From Motacilla alba alba (lineage: Eukaryota > Chordata > Aves > Passeriformes > Motacillidae), in assembly GCF_015832195.1 (NCBI RefSeq), contig NC_052027.1, positions 7,684,149 through 7,748,148 on the forward strand: 64,000 nucleotides of DNA. The letters are read 5' to 3'. Under the pieces are notes generated by a model that searched no databases, was not told the origin of the DNA, and saw only the letters and a list, made by a program, of their open reading frames with translations. Below, one piece after another: positions 12,101-24,100 of the stretch. The first letter of the stretch is position 1; each line of letters opens with the position of its first letter. A program made the position numbers and the translations under genes.

Positions 12101-13159
12101 AGATTGCTAGCTTTTACTTAATGACACATCATGAACCCTGCCCTCATCTTCTATTAACATTCAGTCTATGTTTCTACCATTAATTTAAGAGGAATGAATA
12201 GGAAGACAATAAGCAGCCCTAGTGTCCAGCCTGAGGTACTCCACCAGAAGGCACTGCTTCTGTGGCTGACAGAGAACATTTACAACCAGTTCTCTCATTT
12301 TTGTTCTGTATCTGTCATTTCCAGTATGTTACACTACATGGTTTAAACTCTTCCAAATCAGCTTTAGTTTTCCATTAGGAAAGTCCATAGTTAGGATAAA
12401 ACGAATAAATAAACCCACCCAAAAAAACCCACCCCAAAACCCAAACAAAGCCGAAAATCCCAACAAATCAAAGTCATGAAAGGGAGCTAATGTTCCTAAG
12501 GTGGATTTTATTCGCTTGTACTCCTTCTCTCCAGACGAGTTTTAGGTAGTGACCCGTCAGTGCTGGAGGAGCACACTGGCAGCAGCTCCCTTTTGCCCCA
12601 GACCCCTTCCCTTCTGTCAGCACTACCCTTGGCAGGGAAATGCACACAAAAACCTGAGCAGCTACTCTGGGGGAAAACCAGCTGCTGCAGAGAGCTGGCA
12701 GCAGGGAAATGCTGTGATGGGTGGAGTCAGGGTGAGCGCTGCAGGAGATTCACTCCCACAGTACCTGTGGTGCACATTCAGACACCAGGTTAAATTAAAA
12801 AACAAAAGATACCCTAGCTGGGATAAAAGTTCTTTCCTCCAGCATGGCATGAACCGTTCATTTAGGGAGAGTCACCCTAGGGCGCAGCTTGCAGGCTTTG
12901 GGATGCAGCTGTTCTCAGGATGAAGTCTCCTGAGGGCAATGTAAGGGCATCATCTGTTCCTTCCACCTCACTGCCTGCAGCTCCCACAGCCTCCCATGGG
13001 GGCATCTTCACTTGCTGCCACCAAGGATGCTCACAAGCAAGGCAGGTGTTCCCACAGCCCTCCCTGTCCGGTGTGGGGAAGGCAGCAGCCAGCTCTGAAC
13101 ACAGCTCTCTGTGCTCTGCAGTCACAGCAGCGTTTGGGCAGCCTGTGGTGATACCATAA
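6138..13159. other. PTPRG intron, unique sequence
   Basis: About 7 kb of intronic DNA with no recognised exon. An A/C-rich tract of AACCC/AAACC type lies at 12411-12470. A GC-richer segment at about 12540-13150 carries chance ORFs in several frames without domains. Confidence 0.65.
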
Positions 13160-13620
13160 AATGGAATCTGGAGTGTATCACCTCACTGGGAAATCTGTAA
13201 GATATCGGATTTATATGGTGTCTGCAGAGCACATTAGAAGATCATCAGCATCATCATGTCTTTTCGACACAGCCATAATTATTCAGGCTGTTACTTTATC
13301 TCACCGGTGTTTCTGAGAAACTATTCAATATTAGCAAACTCTCACTGAAAACAATGTTTTGGTTGAGGGACTAATCTTCCTATCGGTACACAGCCATACC
13401 TGGGCTTATCTACATTACCAATTCCCTGCTGATTGAGTGGATTCATTAACAACACAATCTCTGGTGACTGAAATGAAGTCTCATTCTTCCTATCACCGGT
13501 GCCTTGCTGTTTGCTTTTCCTTCACAGTATGCACACAAGTAATTAACTTACTATGCTCCGCTAGCTCCTGACACATTACTTGGCATAGAAAAATTCACGA
13601 GCAGGTAGTTAAGCATGCAA
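13160..13620. promoter_or_regulatory. Candidate conserved non-coding element with two CACCGGTG palindromes
   Basis: This is a non-repetitive, AT-rich stretch with unusually many retained CpG sites for this intron. The perfect 8-bp palindrome CACCGGTG occurs at 13302-13309 and again at 13494-13501, 192 bp apart. ATAATTATTC and TCATTAAC homeodomain-like cores lie nearby. ACCGGT resembles the core of grainyhead-type sites, but that assignment is a guess. Enhancer function is inferred from the sequence style only. Confidence 0.25.
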
Positions 13621-16600
13621 AATATTTTCAGTCAAATGAACTTCATAACAAAGCTCTTTTAAGGAAAAATGCAGCTCTTTCTGATACAATGCTAACAGAC
13701 AGCACACTGCCCATCCCAGCAGAAGCTTCTTGAGAGGTAACAAAAAAATGTATAATTTTTACCATTTTTGCTCAACACGCAGGAAATTTCTTTAGGGGGG
13801 AAACCTGGTAAACAGTAGATGCTCACTGAAAGGATGAGCTTGGAGATCAGCCTGATTGTCTCTTGTGGAAGCCTGATGTAACAAGGACAGACACAGGATT
13901 CACATGGTATAAAAGAAAATGGGGGAAAAACCAAACAATGAAAATAGGAGATTCAATTCAATGCAGCAGAGCTCTGATTACAGGTGTCTAGAAGTATGGA
14001 AAAACAGCATATTCAGACTTTTACAGAAAAAAAAAAAAAGGTAAATTGCTATTTAAAGCATGATTGCTTTTAAGCCTAGAGAAATGGCAGTGAAAACTCC
14101 CTAAATAAAAAAATGAAATTTATTGTATGCCCCACCTAATGAGTCCACCGAGGAACATGACTTGAAATATTTAAGTAATTTCAGTAATGTCAAGAAGTAA
14201 AACATGAGTAAAGTTACTGCTGTATTTAAAGTTAAGGTATAAAGAGATGGTGGCTTAGGATGGAAGCAGAGTGGGGGTGATGGGCTAACCCCACTGCAGA
14301 CTGGTGTCACTGGTGTGACAAGATTGGCACTGAGTTTGATAACACCAGGACTTTCTCTTGAGAGTATAAAGATACTGCAGCCCTCTGGAGCACTTCTCTG
14401 ATTTGAACATACCCTAAACGATCCTTTTAATCACACCACAGTATTTTCTAGTACTAGAGGCTGGGAAGCATGAGATTCTCACACCACGCTGCTGCAGTCC
14501 AGCCAGTGCTGTACAAAACAACATTCGCACTACACTTCTGGTCCTTCCTGTAAGCCAATAGTAGCTAAAACTCCAAAATATATGCAGAAATACTTGACAA
14601 AACCCCAGAAACTTGCTGGTGTAAAGACCCATGCACAGTATTTTTTAATTCCAACTTTGACTTTTCAGAAATTCAATTACTGTATTGACCTAGAAAACAC
14701 TGGAAATCGTGACCTTGAAGTTTCCTTCTACACAAGGAAAAAATCCTTCAAAATCCTTCTGAAGTCCTGGAAAATGAAACTGCTCTTTTCTTCAGTTTTT
14801 TCCATAAGACATTTGTTTCTTTCCTCTTCACATGCCACAAGGCATGTACCTTTGCCAATCTCAGACTGTTGTCTCGACTCATTTGGTCACAAAAGTTAGT
14901 TCCTCATGTTCCATCACAGCAATTTTTGCTTGGGACAAAAGAAATAGATCTGCGGAGGACAGAATCCACTGTGATTTGTGTATATCATTTTCCTCTATTC
15001 TAGCACTGCTTTCAACTCAGCTCATTTAAATATAGCTCCTGTCATACCCATCATTTTCAGTTCACCTGTTATGCAAAACCACACACTCCAACAGAGCAGC
15101 CTTCGCTGCACAGTCTGTACAGATTCTCTACTCCAGGCCTGAAATCCTTATTCATTTATGAACTAGATGTTCCTTGAACAGTATTTCCAGTTGCTTAACT
15201 GGCATGTTAATGCACAGAATAGAAGCCAGACTTTGTTTTTTTGGATTTTCATAAAAAATAAATTATCTCACTTAACCTCTGGCATCCTTGATAGTTACCC
15301 TGGTCTATAAACAGTTCACTTAATCAAGGAAACCCTTGTAATATTTCCAAAAGACTGTTGAAGCTTGCTCTGTTCCAGGGGAAGGAATCTCAGGTTTTGT
15401 TTGGTTTTCCACTCCTACAGTATCAGTGAAAACTAACAGGTTTTTATGCCAGAATAAACAGTTGGATAACACATACTGACATAACAAGCATGAGTCACTA
15501 CACTTCATCAAGCCACCTCTCAGAGCCTTAAAAACAGTTTTCACCTTGTTCAGAAAGGTACTGAGTACTGAAGAACTCAAATCTTGAGTAGTCATTGTGT
15601 GTGGCTTTTTGGTTTTGTTTTCTAAAGGTTGTTGCCATGTTTAATTGCTCTCCAAGTTTCAGTCTGCAGCTTACATCTCACACCAGCTCAGCAGGTGTCC
15701 AGCCCAGCCCTTGTTTGCCTTCCAGGTGATCTTCAGGACGCAGCATCTTCCCTTGATGGAGATGCAGACTTCTCAATCCAGACACTTGCAGAGGGTCTTC
15801 ATCAGTAAAGGCAGTTGTGCAGGATAACTTTTCTGCAGAGGGAAGGTCACCCTCTGCCCAGAACTACTGTTCAGAGAAATCAGCCAGGCTGGGGATTCAG
15901 TGACACTGAATAGACCCAAACAGAGCCCTCCACTGCCCTAATTAGAGGATATTTCTTGGATCAGAAATGTGTAAAGGAATCCTGTCTCCTCTAAATCACA
16001 GATATCCTCTTAAAGCCTGGATTCCTTCTTTTAGCTCTGATGAAATTTGTCAATGGACTTTCAGCATCCAAAAAGCAAAGTGTGGGGGGAAACAGATCAA
16101 CAAATCCAGCCTAAGTACCACACACAAATATTCAAAAATGTTCTTTTCTTCCTTCAGACAACCCTTATTTGTTTCATCTACAAAAATCCAGATACTGACT
16201 GACTCACTGTGAGGACAAGATCAATTCCTACTATGCTGAGCAACGCACTGTTGCACTTGTTTGTATTCCTGTGGTATCTATGACCTTACACTGAATCCAG
16301 GAGGAGCCTTTTGAGGAGCAGACAGACTTTCTGGTTTTATTTTGCTCAAAGCAAAACACAAACTAGATTTCAATCCATGACTGGAATTTCTTTCCAGTAC
16401 AAATGTACGGGAAGAAGTTAGAAGTATTCAAAGTATTTTAAGGCAATCGCAGCAGCAGTATTTGGGAACAAGAACCAAAATATATAATTAAACAGAACCT
16501 TCCTGATTATAGAGCATGTCTTAAGCAATTTAATGGCTTTATTAAGGCCATAGTTGGTGGACTCAAGAGACTGAAGTCTTAGTCTCATGAGAATGAATTA

Positions 16601-17046
16601 TATCCAGCATTTTAAACTAGAAACTTTCCAGGGTCTGCGGTTTCAGAGGAAAATCTGCAAGTGCACACACATACACACACACTAAAATTACAATCATTTT
16701 TCAATCTCCCCTGATTTGTTTTGTTCAGTCTCACTACCTGTGAGCATCCTGGCAGCACTCCAGAGTATCTGACTTTATTGACAAATACAAAAGAAGAATC
16801 TAATCCAGGGAAATAACAAAAAGAAACCAAACCCATCAATACCAGGAGCTGGGCTGATACACACGGATCCACTTGGGTGTCCAAAGGCCAAACACCCACT
16901 GTTTCAGTGCTTGGCTTGGAGCCACTTCCTTGTCTTTATAAGCAAATGAAAATCCATGGATTGCTATTTATCTCAGAACGGGGGTGACATCTACACTCTA
17001 GATGACATCTATAAACTTCATACTATCTAACAATAAAAAAGGTGGT
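13621..17046. other. PTPRG intron, unique sequence
   Basis: Intronic DNA with an A13 run at 14027-14039 and a short CA microsatellite at 16664-16682. No exon or complete transposon was recognised. Confidence 0.65.
16664..16682. repeat. Short CA microsatellite
   Basis: An alternating CA run interrupted once by AT (CACACACATACACACACAC), 19 bp long. Confidence 0.9.
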
Positions 17047-17120
17047 AGGGTTTTTTTGGGGTTTTGGGTTTTTTTGTTTTTGGGTTTTTTTTTGTTTTTT
17101 TGTTGTTCTTTTTTTCTTTC
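17047..17120. repeat. T/G-rich low-complexity tract
   Basis: Runs of T separated by GGGG, GGG or single G (for example TTTTTTTGGGGTTTTGGG). The PTPRG transcript would carry the A/C-rich complement. The tract has no regular period. Confidence 0.9.
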
Positions 17121-17935
17121 CCCTGGTAAAATAGGATTTATTTGTAGCTTTTCCAGGCCTTTTTCCATGACTGCTTTAAAGCACATACAGCCCACTGTTT
17201 CTTCCTCAGTTGTGATGTCCTGTACAAGCCCCTGCTCTCAGAAACACAACCTGGTGCACACCTTTGGGAAGAGATTATTTTCTAAGGGACAGAAGCCCAT
17301 GCAAATAGTTAAACTTTGTGATATGGTTGCACCAATGCTTTTATGTCTCTTTTTAACTATCAGTGACTGATACTAGCTGTCTTTTACTTCTGGTCTCACT
17401 GGTCTTTTCAGGTTCTCACAGCAGTGAAAAAACAAGCAGGGCTTATTCCGAAGTAAATTCTGGAAGTAACCACTTACAACTCCACTAACACAGAGAAGCT
17501 AGTAAATCAGTAGTAGAAATTTATTAATTTAAGAGTTATTGAGACACATCTTATTGATCATTACTCACACTCAGCCTCCAGAGTTTACCTCACAGCTCCA
17601 GTTTATGCCTCGATTAAGTGGTTCAGAGAAGCCTTGCATTTTATAGCACGCATATCATGTAGCATAATGCTCCTGGTATGATGACTTGCAAACTAAGCAG
17701 TGGATTTATTGCCCTAGAATCGACTTCTGTTTTATTCACCCCAGGCAGCCAGCACAAACACTCCTGAGTAAAGCTCACAGCTTGGAGCTTGGATGGGAGA
17801 TGCACAGAGCTAACCCAGCCAACAGTGGTCTCGCACCCAGCTTCAGCTCACTTGTGTAGCCACACAATATCAGCTAACTAGACATTACTTTCCATTTTCA
17901 GCATTCACATGTTTTTCTGAACATTTCTTTTTATA

Positions 17936-18166
17936 GGCTCTGATTCAGCAAAGTACTTAAGCACATGCTTTACTTTAAATAGCTGAATAATCCAATGTCT
18001 TTTCAGCAAATGTTTAACTTTAACTGTGTGAATAGTTTCAGTTCAAGAGCTCCTCATATCTTGGACACTGAGCACTCACTTGTGTGCTCCATCCATTGCA
18101 CAGATATAATATCATTCATGGGCTTCACATTATGTATTTACTAAAGTGCTTTGCTAAACAAGGTCC
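17936..18166. mobile_element. Ancient palindromic MITE-like element with imperfect inverted ends
   Basis: The left end reads GGCTCTGATTCAGCAAAG, then TACTTAAGCACATGCTTTAC. The right end is TACTAAAGTGCTTTGCT, then AAACAAGGTCC. Reverse-complemented, the right end aligns with the left over about 33 bp with roughly two thirds identity. The wording (GATTCAGCAAAG, ACTTAAGCACATGC) resembles a widespread amniote repeat I know from turtle and crocodile DNA, though I cannot name its family. No transposase is encoded. Target-site duplications are no longer recognisable. Confidence 0.5.
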
Positions 18167-21100
18167 TAAAGCAAACATGCCACAGCCAGAGTTTATTTAA
18201 TAATGCTTCTACAAATTCATCTCTAAACTGTTAAGAATTTTTAACAGGAAAACTAAGTAACCATAGGACTTGCTTCCATTTCTCTCATATCTCTACCTTG
18301 ACTAAGCCCTGACTACAATTGTGGCAATGTGGTTTAACAAAGCATTAGGATTAATTTTTCTCAACCCAGGTGAGAAGATGTGTTTGTTTCTAAAATGAAA
18401 ACAAACAAACGAAGAAACACACCAACCTAAAAAAAATAAAATACGGTGTGTAAAAACTACCCCTGCAGGGGCTTTTCCTCTCAGCCCATATGTGACACAG
18501 AGCCATGGTCCTGCACAGGGGCTGCAGCAACACATAGGGAAGAAAAAGGGATCACCTTGGATGGAGAACTTGCCTCTCTGTTTACAGCATTCCCAATCCT
18601 ACTATGTATTTCATCTCTGAAAGATGATACTTAATTACAAAAATATGACCAAAGTGTTCTGGGGTGTCTTTTTATGTGACTTTTTTTCCCCCCGGTATTT
18701 TTTTCAATACCTGAAAGAGACATTCAAGTTTCTCTCCCATATTCACTGCTTCCTTTTTACATGGAAGCTGATGAATTTTCCTCTCATTAGAAGACTCCAA
18801 CAGCTGTGGCTTAAAGAAAAACACCAAATGCTGTGAGAACAACAATAAAACTCCCAGACCTGGCAGTGCTGCCTCACTCCTATGGGCCATTTTTATTCCA
18901 AGCTGCTCCCCACCAAACCACACAGTGCAGGGCTCCTTTCTACTTTGGTAGCTACTGCTTAGATGTTTCAAAATATGTTAGTTTAAATTGTTAGGAAAAG
19001 GAATGCCAAAAACCCCTAACCCACCAACAGCCAGTTCCCAACATTTGTTAGATTAAAAGGCAGAGAATGAAATTCACATTTTACAGGCATCTGCCCTCAG
19101 AGCAGGACATCTCCCTTGCCTGGCATTAAGTTATTATTTCAGATGAAAGTCCCAGCTCCAGCCCTGCAGGTAAAGCAGGTTTATGTTCTAAGGTGGCCAG
19201 AGAAGACAAATTAAAGAGGGTAAAAAATCTAAATAGAACCAGATGCACCTGAGAACAGAAAGAAACTAAAATTGCCTTAAAAGATAAAAGGATTAAGCTC
19301 TTCTGACCAGTAGCTGTAAAATGTGTAATGAATTTAGACACTTCTTTTCCAAAGGAAGAAAGCTATTTGATGAGGTAACTATTATTAAGATAGAGCATAA
19401 TAGCTACAATGTAGAAAACTGGTCATTAGTTGGGGCTTAATTGCTCTTCCAGTTGGTGAAGAAACAGTAATTACTATACCCAAAAAAGATCTATATTTTG
19501 AGATTACTTGCTTTTATGCATAGAACAAGAATACTACCTTGATATTAAACAAAAATTTAGCCAGAACATATCCAGTGTCACTCCACTGGAACTGAACACT
19601 GACAAACAACTGTATAACTCTCTGTGAAAGAAGGAACTACTGATTATAGTGAGGAATGCAATTGTACATAATTCTGAAACAGGACTTGGATATTATAGTT
19701 AGTTATTCTCTGTGGTCTCACTGTTTGCCTGGTTTGTTTATAAATATTTACCAGGTACTATCTTCATAAAATAATTGCTATTCAATGTGCACAGTAAAGA
19801 AAAGACATTAGAGATCTAGCTGTGTGTTTTTCCATTCTAATCTGTATGACAATACATTAATTCAGTTTTTAACACACAAGTCCTTACAGCTGGATGTCCT
19901 GAGCTTTCTTTGCCAGGTTAACACATGCAAACATTTACAGAGAACAGTATCTCAGCTCCTGTGGCTGCCCTTCCAACACAGACCCCACAGGGATTCCCAG
20001 TCCCTGTAGGAGTTCCAGGACATTTTGGTGACATTAGAGAGGATTACCAGAGACTGCAACATTTTCAACCCTCAGAAGCAGTCAGTACTTCTTCACAGGG
20101 ATATTTAAAGAGTCTCTTAAGAGGTAGCTTCTTAATTGATACACAAATAAAATCTGAATGAAAGCGTTGAGCTAGGAAAGGCTTCACCCCGAAATGCGAC
20201 CATGAGAAGCGCCAGCAAAGTTCAGGACAAAGGGGTCCATGGTGCTATGATAACAGGGCTTTTTTGCCAGATTCACATGGAACAACACCTCTTCAAGTGG
20301 TAAACAGCCTCATCCTTTGGAGTCTGCAAGGCACAAGTCAGGCCCAGGTCAGCCCTTCCTTGCAGACTTCCAAGCATGTGGGCAATCTCTGCAGCCCCAT
20401 CTCAGAGCTGAGAGCTTCCTTCACCAATGTCACAAGGACATCAAGCTTTAACAGAGAGCCCCAACCACTCCTGTCCCAAACAGCACCCAGGTTCACTAAT
20501 GCTAAAATAGATAAAAGGAAAATTTCTTTGGATTTCTCATCAGCATCTGGCTGGGATCTGCAGCACCCATATGAAGTACAACCAGTTTGGTGATTCTCTC
20601 ATAAATCATGGCTGTAAAGCAAATAATGGCAGGACAGCCAAGGTTAGAAACAATAAAAGACTTTTAGGCCAGTTTTTATTTAATTTGATTGTATTTCAAG
20701 ATAATGATACCTCTTTAACTATGGGAAACATGCTCCAGCTGTTCTCCAGAGCCTCTATGGGCTTGCAATTTCCTTCCATGTGCAATTCCAGATGTTAACA
20801 GGGACCCTGGAAGGTCACTATGACCCAGATTTCTTGTTCTCACTCCCTCAACAGCACCAGGGAAGCCTACACCAGCAGTGAAAGCTGCATCCAGCCCCAA
20901 GCACCACACAAAAAGATTTAAATGAGATTTCAGCACAGAGGGTCTGCTGCAAATCCTTGTTTTGTGTGAGCAGGTGAGATTTGCCCTGTTCTGGCATTCT
21001 GAGCCCGAGGGATCAGGGAGGGTCTTCTAAGAGCCAGAGCACCAAGCCCAGATCTGCAGCACTCTTGCTTTTCTGCAGCATCTGTAACCAGAGTAACCTC

Positions 21101-24100
21101 ACAGGCATGGCCCAAGGCTCTACCCTACACAGAAGTACATGGATATGGTTCTTGGAACTCTGAAACTCATGTGAACAAGACCTCTCTGAGCAGTTTTTGG
21201 GAACTGACACCAAACAAGTAGTTGGCTTTTCTGTTTTATAAACCTCACATATATTTTTATCAACCAAAAACAATTTTCAAGAAAAACGAAATGTTGGCGA
21301 TTTCCTCTGTGATCATATATGAAAAGGCACACATATATGCACCTCAAATATCATTAAAATATTTTTGATGTAGGTTTTGAAATCCCTTCAATGAATAAAA
21401 CCCAAGCCTCTGATGTACAAAACCATGAATTTTAAATCCTGGAAGATCATTCTGTGATAATTACTAATCCCTTTCTATCACCCAGATAAACTTAAGGGAA
21501 GAATATTCCAAAGGAAGAGATAAATGTAGGGTAATGTGCTATTCTGCTTTTACAAACTAGGAAGCTTTTATAGATAGATTCAGCATCTAAACTTGCACAG
21601 AAGTAAACTGCAGTTCAAACAGATTATATCACTTTCAACTTCATATTGCTTGCATTAATCACACTTATTCCTTTATATTTATAGAGGGTGTTTTGTTTTG
21701 TTTTTTTTTAACAGGATCAACATTAATAGCATAGCAGATCAAATATTATTCCAAATTTAAATAAAATTTGTTAATCATTATGGTCATTAGGTAATGGTTT
21801 CACCTTCCTTTGGGACCACAGTAAACATTAAAATTCAATTTATTTAACATTCACTGCTCATAAAAAAAAAAAAAAAAAAAAAAAAGAGAGCATCATTTCC
21901 TTGCAACAATAGCAAACTCTTGGGGTCGAAAAACTCTTGAGAACGAGATTTAAAAAAACACCAAAACAAACAAAACCCACCACAGTCTGAAGACTAATGA
22001 GGAACTGAAGAAAGGACATAAACATACACAGGATCTCCTCCATGGGCTATGTGCCTCATTCTGCAGCTTCACTTTCCTTCTGCTGCAAAGGCTGTAAGGC
22101 TGGGGAGCTGCACTCTGAGCTGCACTCTGCAAACATCTCCCAAGGTGGGTGCACAGCCCAGTAAGTGCAGATTTCAACCACAGATAATCAGTTTTCTTTT
22201 CTTACACACTATTCATGGACTCCTCACACAAACCCTTGGATCCCCAAGGGTGCACAAGCCCAGCCCTGGGCAGGTGGCTGAGGTGTTCTGTGTGTGTCCC
22301 GTGCTGCAGGACAGACCCCGACACACACAGCTGGCCTGGGCACAGCCAGCACTCTGAAACAGCTGGGTGAAAACCTTTGTTTTCCCAGGGATATATCTGC
22401 ATCATTAATCAAGCTCTGATAAATGCGTTCTTTTACCTAAATTGATTTTCTTTTCAAAGCTCCCTTTGTCAGCTGATTTGCTAAGTGCTAGAGGACTGCA
22501 CATCTCGCTGACTGGAGCTCCCCTGTGTATTCATTCTCCTCCCAGGTTCCCCTGCAGAACTACCAGAATTTCACTGATTATTTTTCAGTAGACACTTTGT
22601 TAGACTACTTATAAACATACTGACCTAATTGCTTTTAATTATTCCAGTGGAGTCCTGCTTTTACAGTGGCTATTTTCTCCCACACAAAAGGAGAAATACT
22701 ACTGTGAGAAGCATTGAAAAATCCATAGCCTGGGCTTCTCTCTGAAGCCTAAAATCAATCAGAAGTTTAATGCACACTGTAAATGTTTATGTGCATGTGT
22801 TGCTATTGTGCATGTATGCATGCATTATATAGGCCTCTTTTACATCTATATGCATCCATTTATCACATAAGGCAAATGGGGCTAAGAAGACTCCAAACCA
22901 AATGAATTCCTAGTTTGGGAGACAAAGTGTTTTCTTAACAGCTCTCTGAAGCATCCAGGCAAATTTGGTGTTTTCACATTCATTCCTGGCACATATTTAG
23001 AAAATTGTTTAAATTTTAGATATCCACCAAGCCTGTTCATAACCACATATATATTTTTCTGCAGGCTTTCCATAATAGCAAAGCTGCTGGAAATAAATGA
23101 AAGGTAAAAATATACAGAAAGCCATTTTCTTGCATCTACTCTTTAGCAGGCAAACTATCTTCACCATAAAACCTGCAAAATATCTGCTGTGAACATCAGG
23201 ATGGGTTGGACCGTTAATCCAAGTGAATGTCTTCTGGAGAAACAGTTCACCAGCAAAGGGAAAAAGATGTGCAGTTCAATAGGGAAATCCACTGAGGGAC
23301 AAAGCCAGAAGAGGTGATACATGGAAGTCTGTCCCAAACACACTGCAGAGTTAACAGCAAGGAGTTCTCTAGGTGTATTTGTAACTACCCATTAAAAATG
23401 TCTTTTTCTCTTGGTTGACATTTTATAAACCCAAATATATTAAAAAGAGGGGGAAACAAAAGAAGCAGAAAAGTGAAAATTAGAGCAGATGGCAGAGGCA
23501 TCAAATAACCCTGCTAACTCCTCATTTTGCTCTCCAAGGACTGCACAGTACATGCAAGACCACAGGATCTGAAGAGGAAATACCTATGCTGATAACAGCT
23601 TGCTGCCCAGAAGACAGCAATATGCTGAAAGCAAGCCTTAAGCTTCCTTCAGATTCGATATTCAAATACCAAAGGAAAACTGGTATTTTCCACAAATAGA
23701 AATAAGCTCACTTTTGAGAATCTTTTTCAGCCACAGAGTTTTGTGAAATGAGCAGCTTGTGTGTTATTCTCAACATTCAGTTTAATATTTTTCGGCAAGG
23801 AAATAAAAAAAAAAGAGGCAGTATGTAGCACTTCAATTAAAACAAACAAATCAAAACAAAATTACACCCACGAGATGTCTATGAAACTGTCCCTCCTAGT
23901 ATGAAATAAGATAAGGTTGAAACAACCTGCTAGCTAAGGTGTTCAAAATCCTTTTCAAAAATGTTTTGCAACCTCATTTGCTTGCAACAAAGCAAATTCT
24001 TATCTTGACAATTACTTAAACATTTTCGTAGCATTTTTTAATAACTTTCTTCTGGTAAGAATCTTCTCTTAAAGTTGCAAATAAATATCTCAGCACAAGA

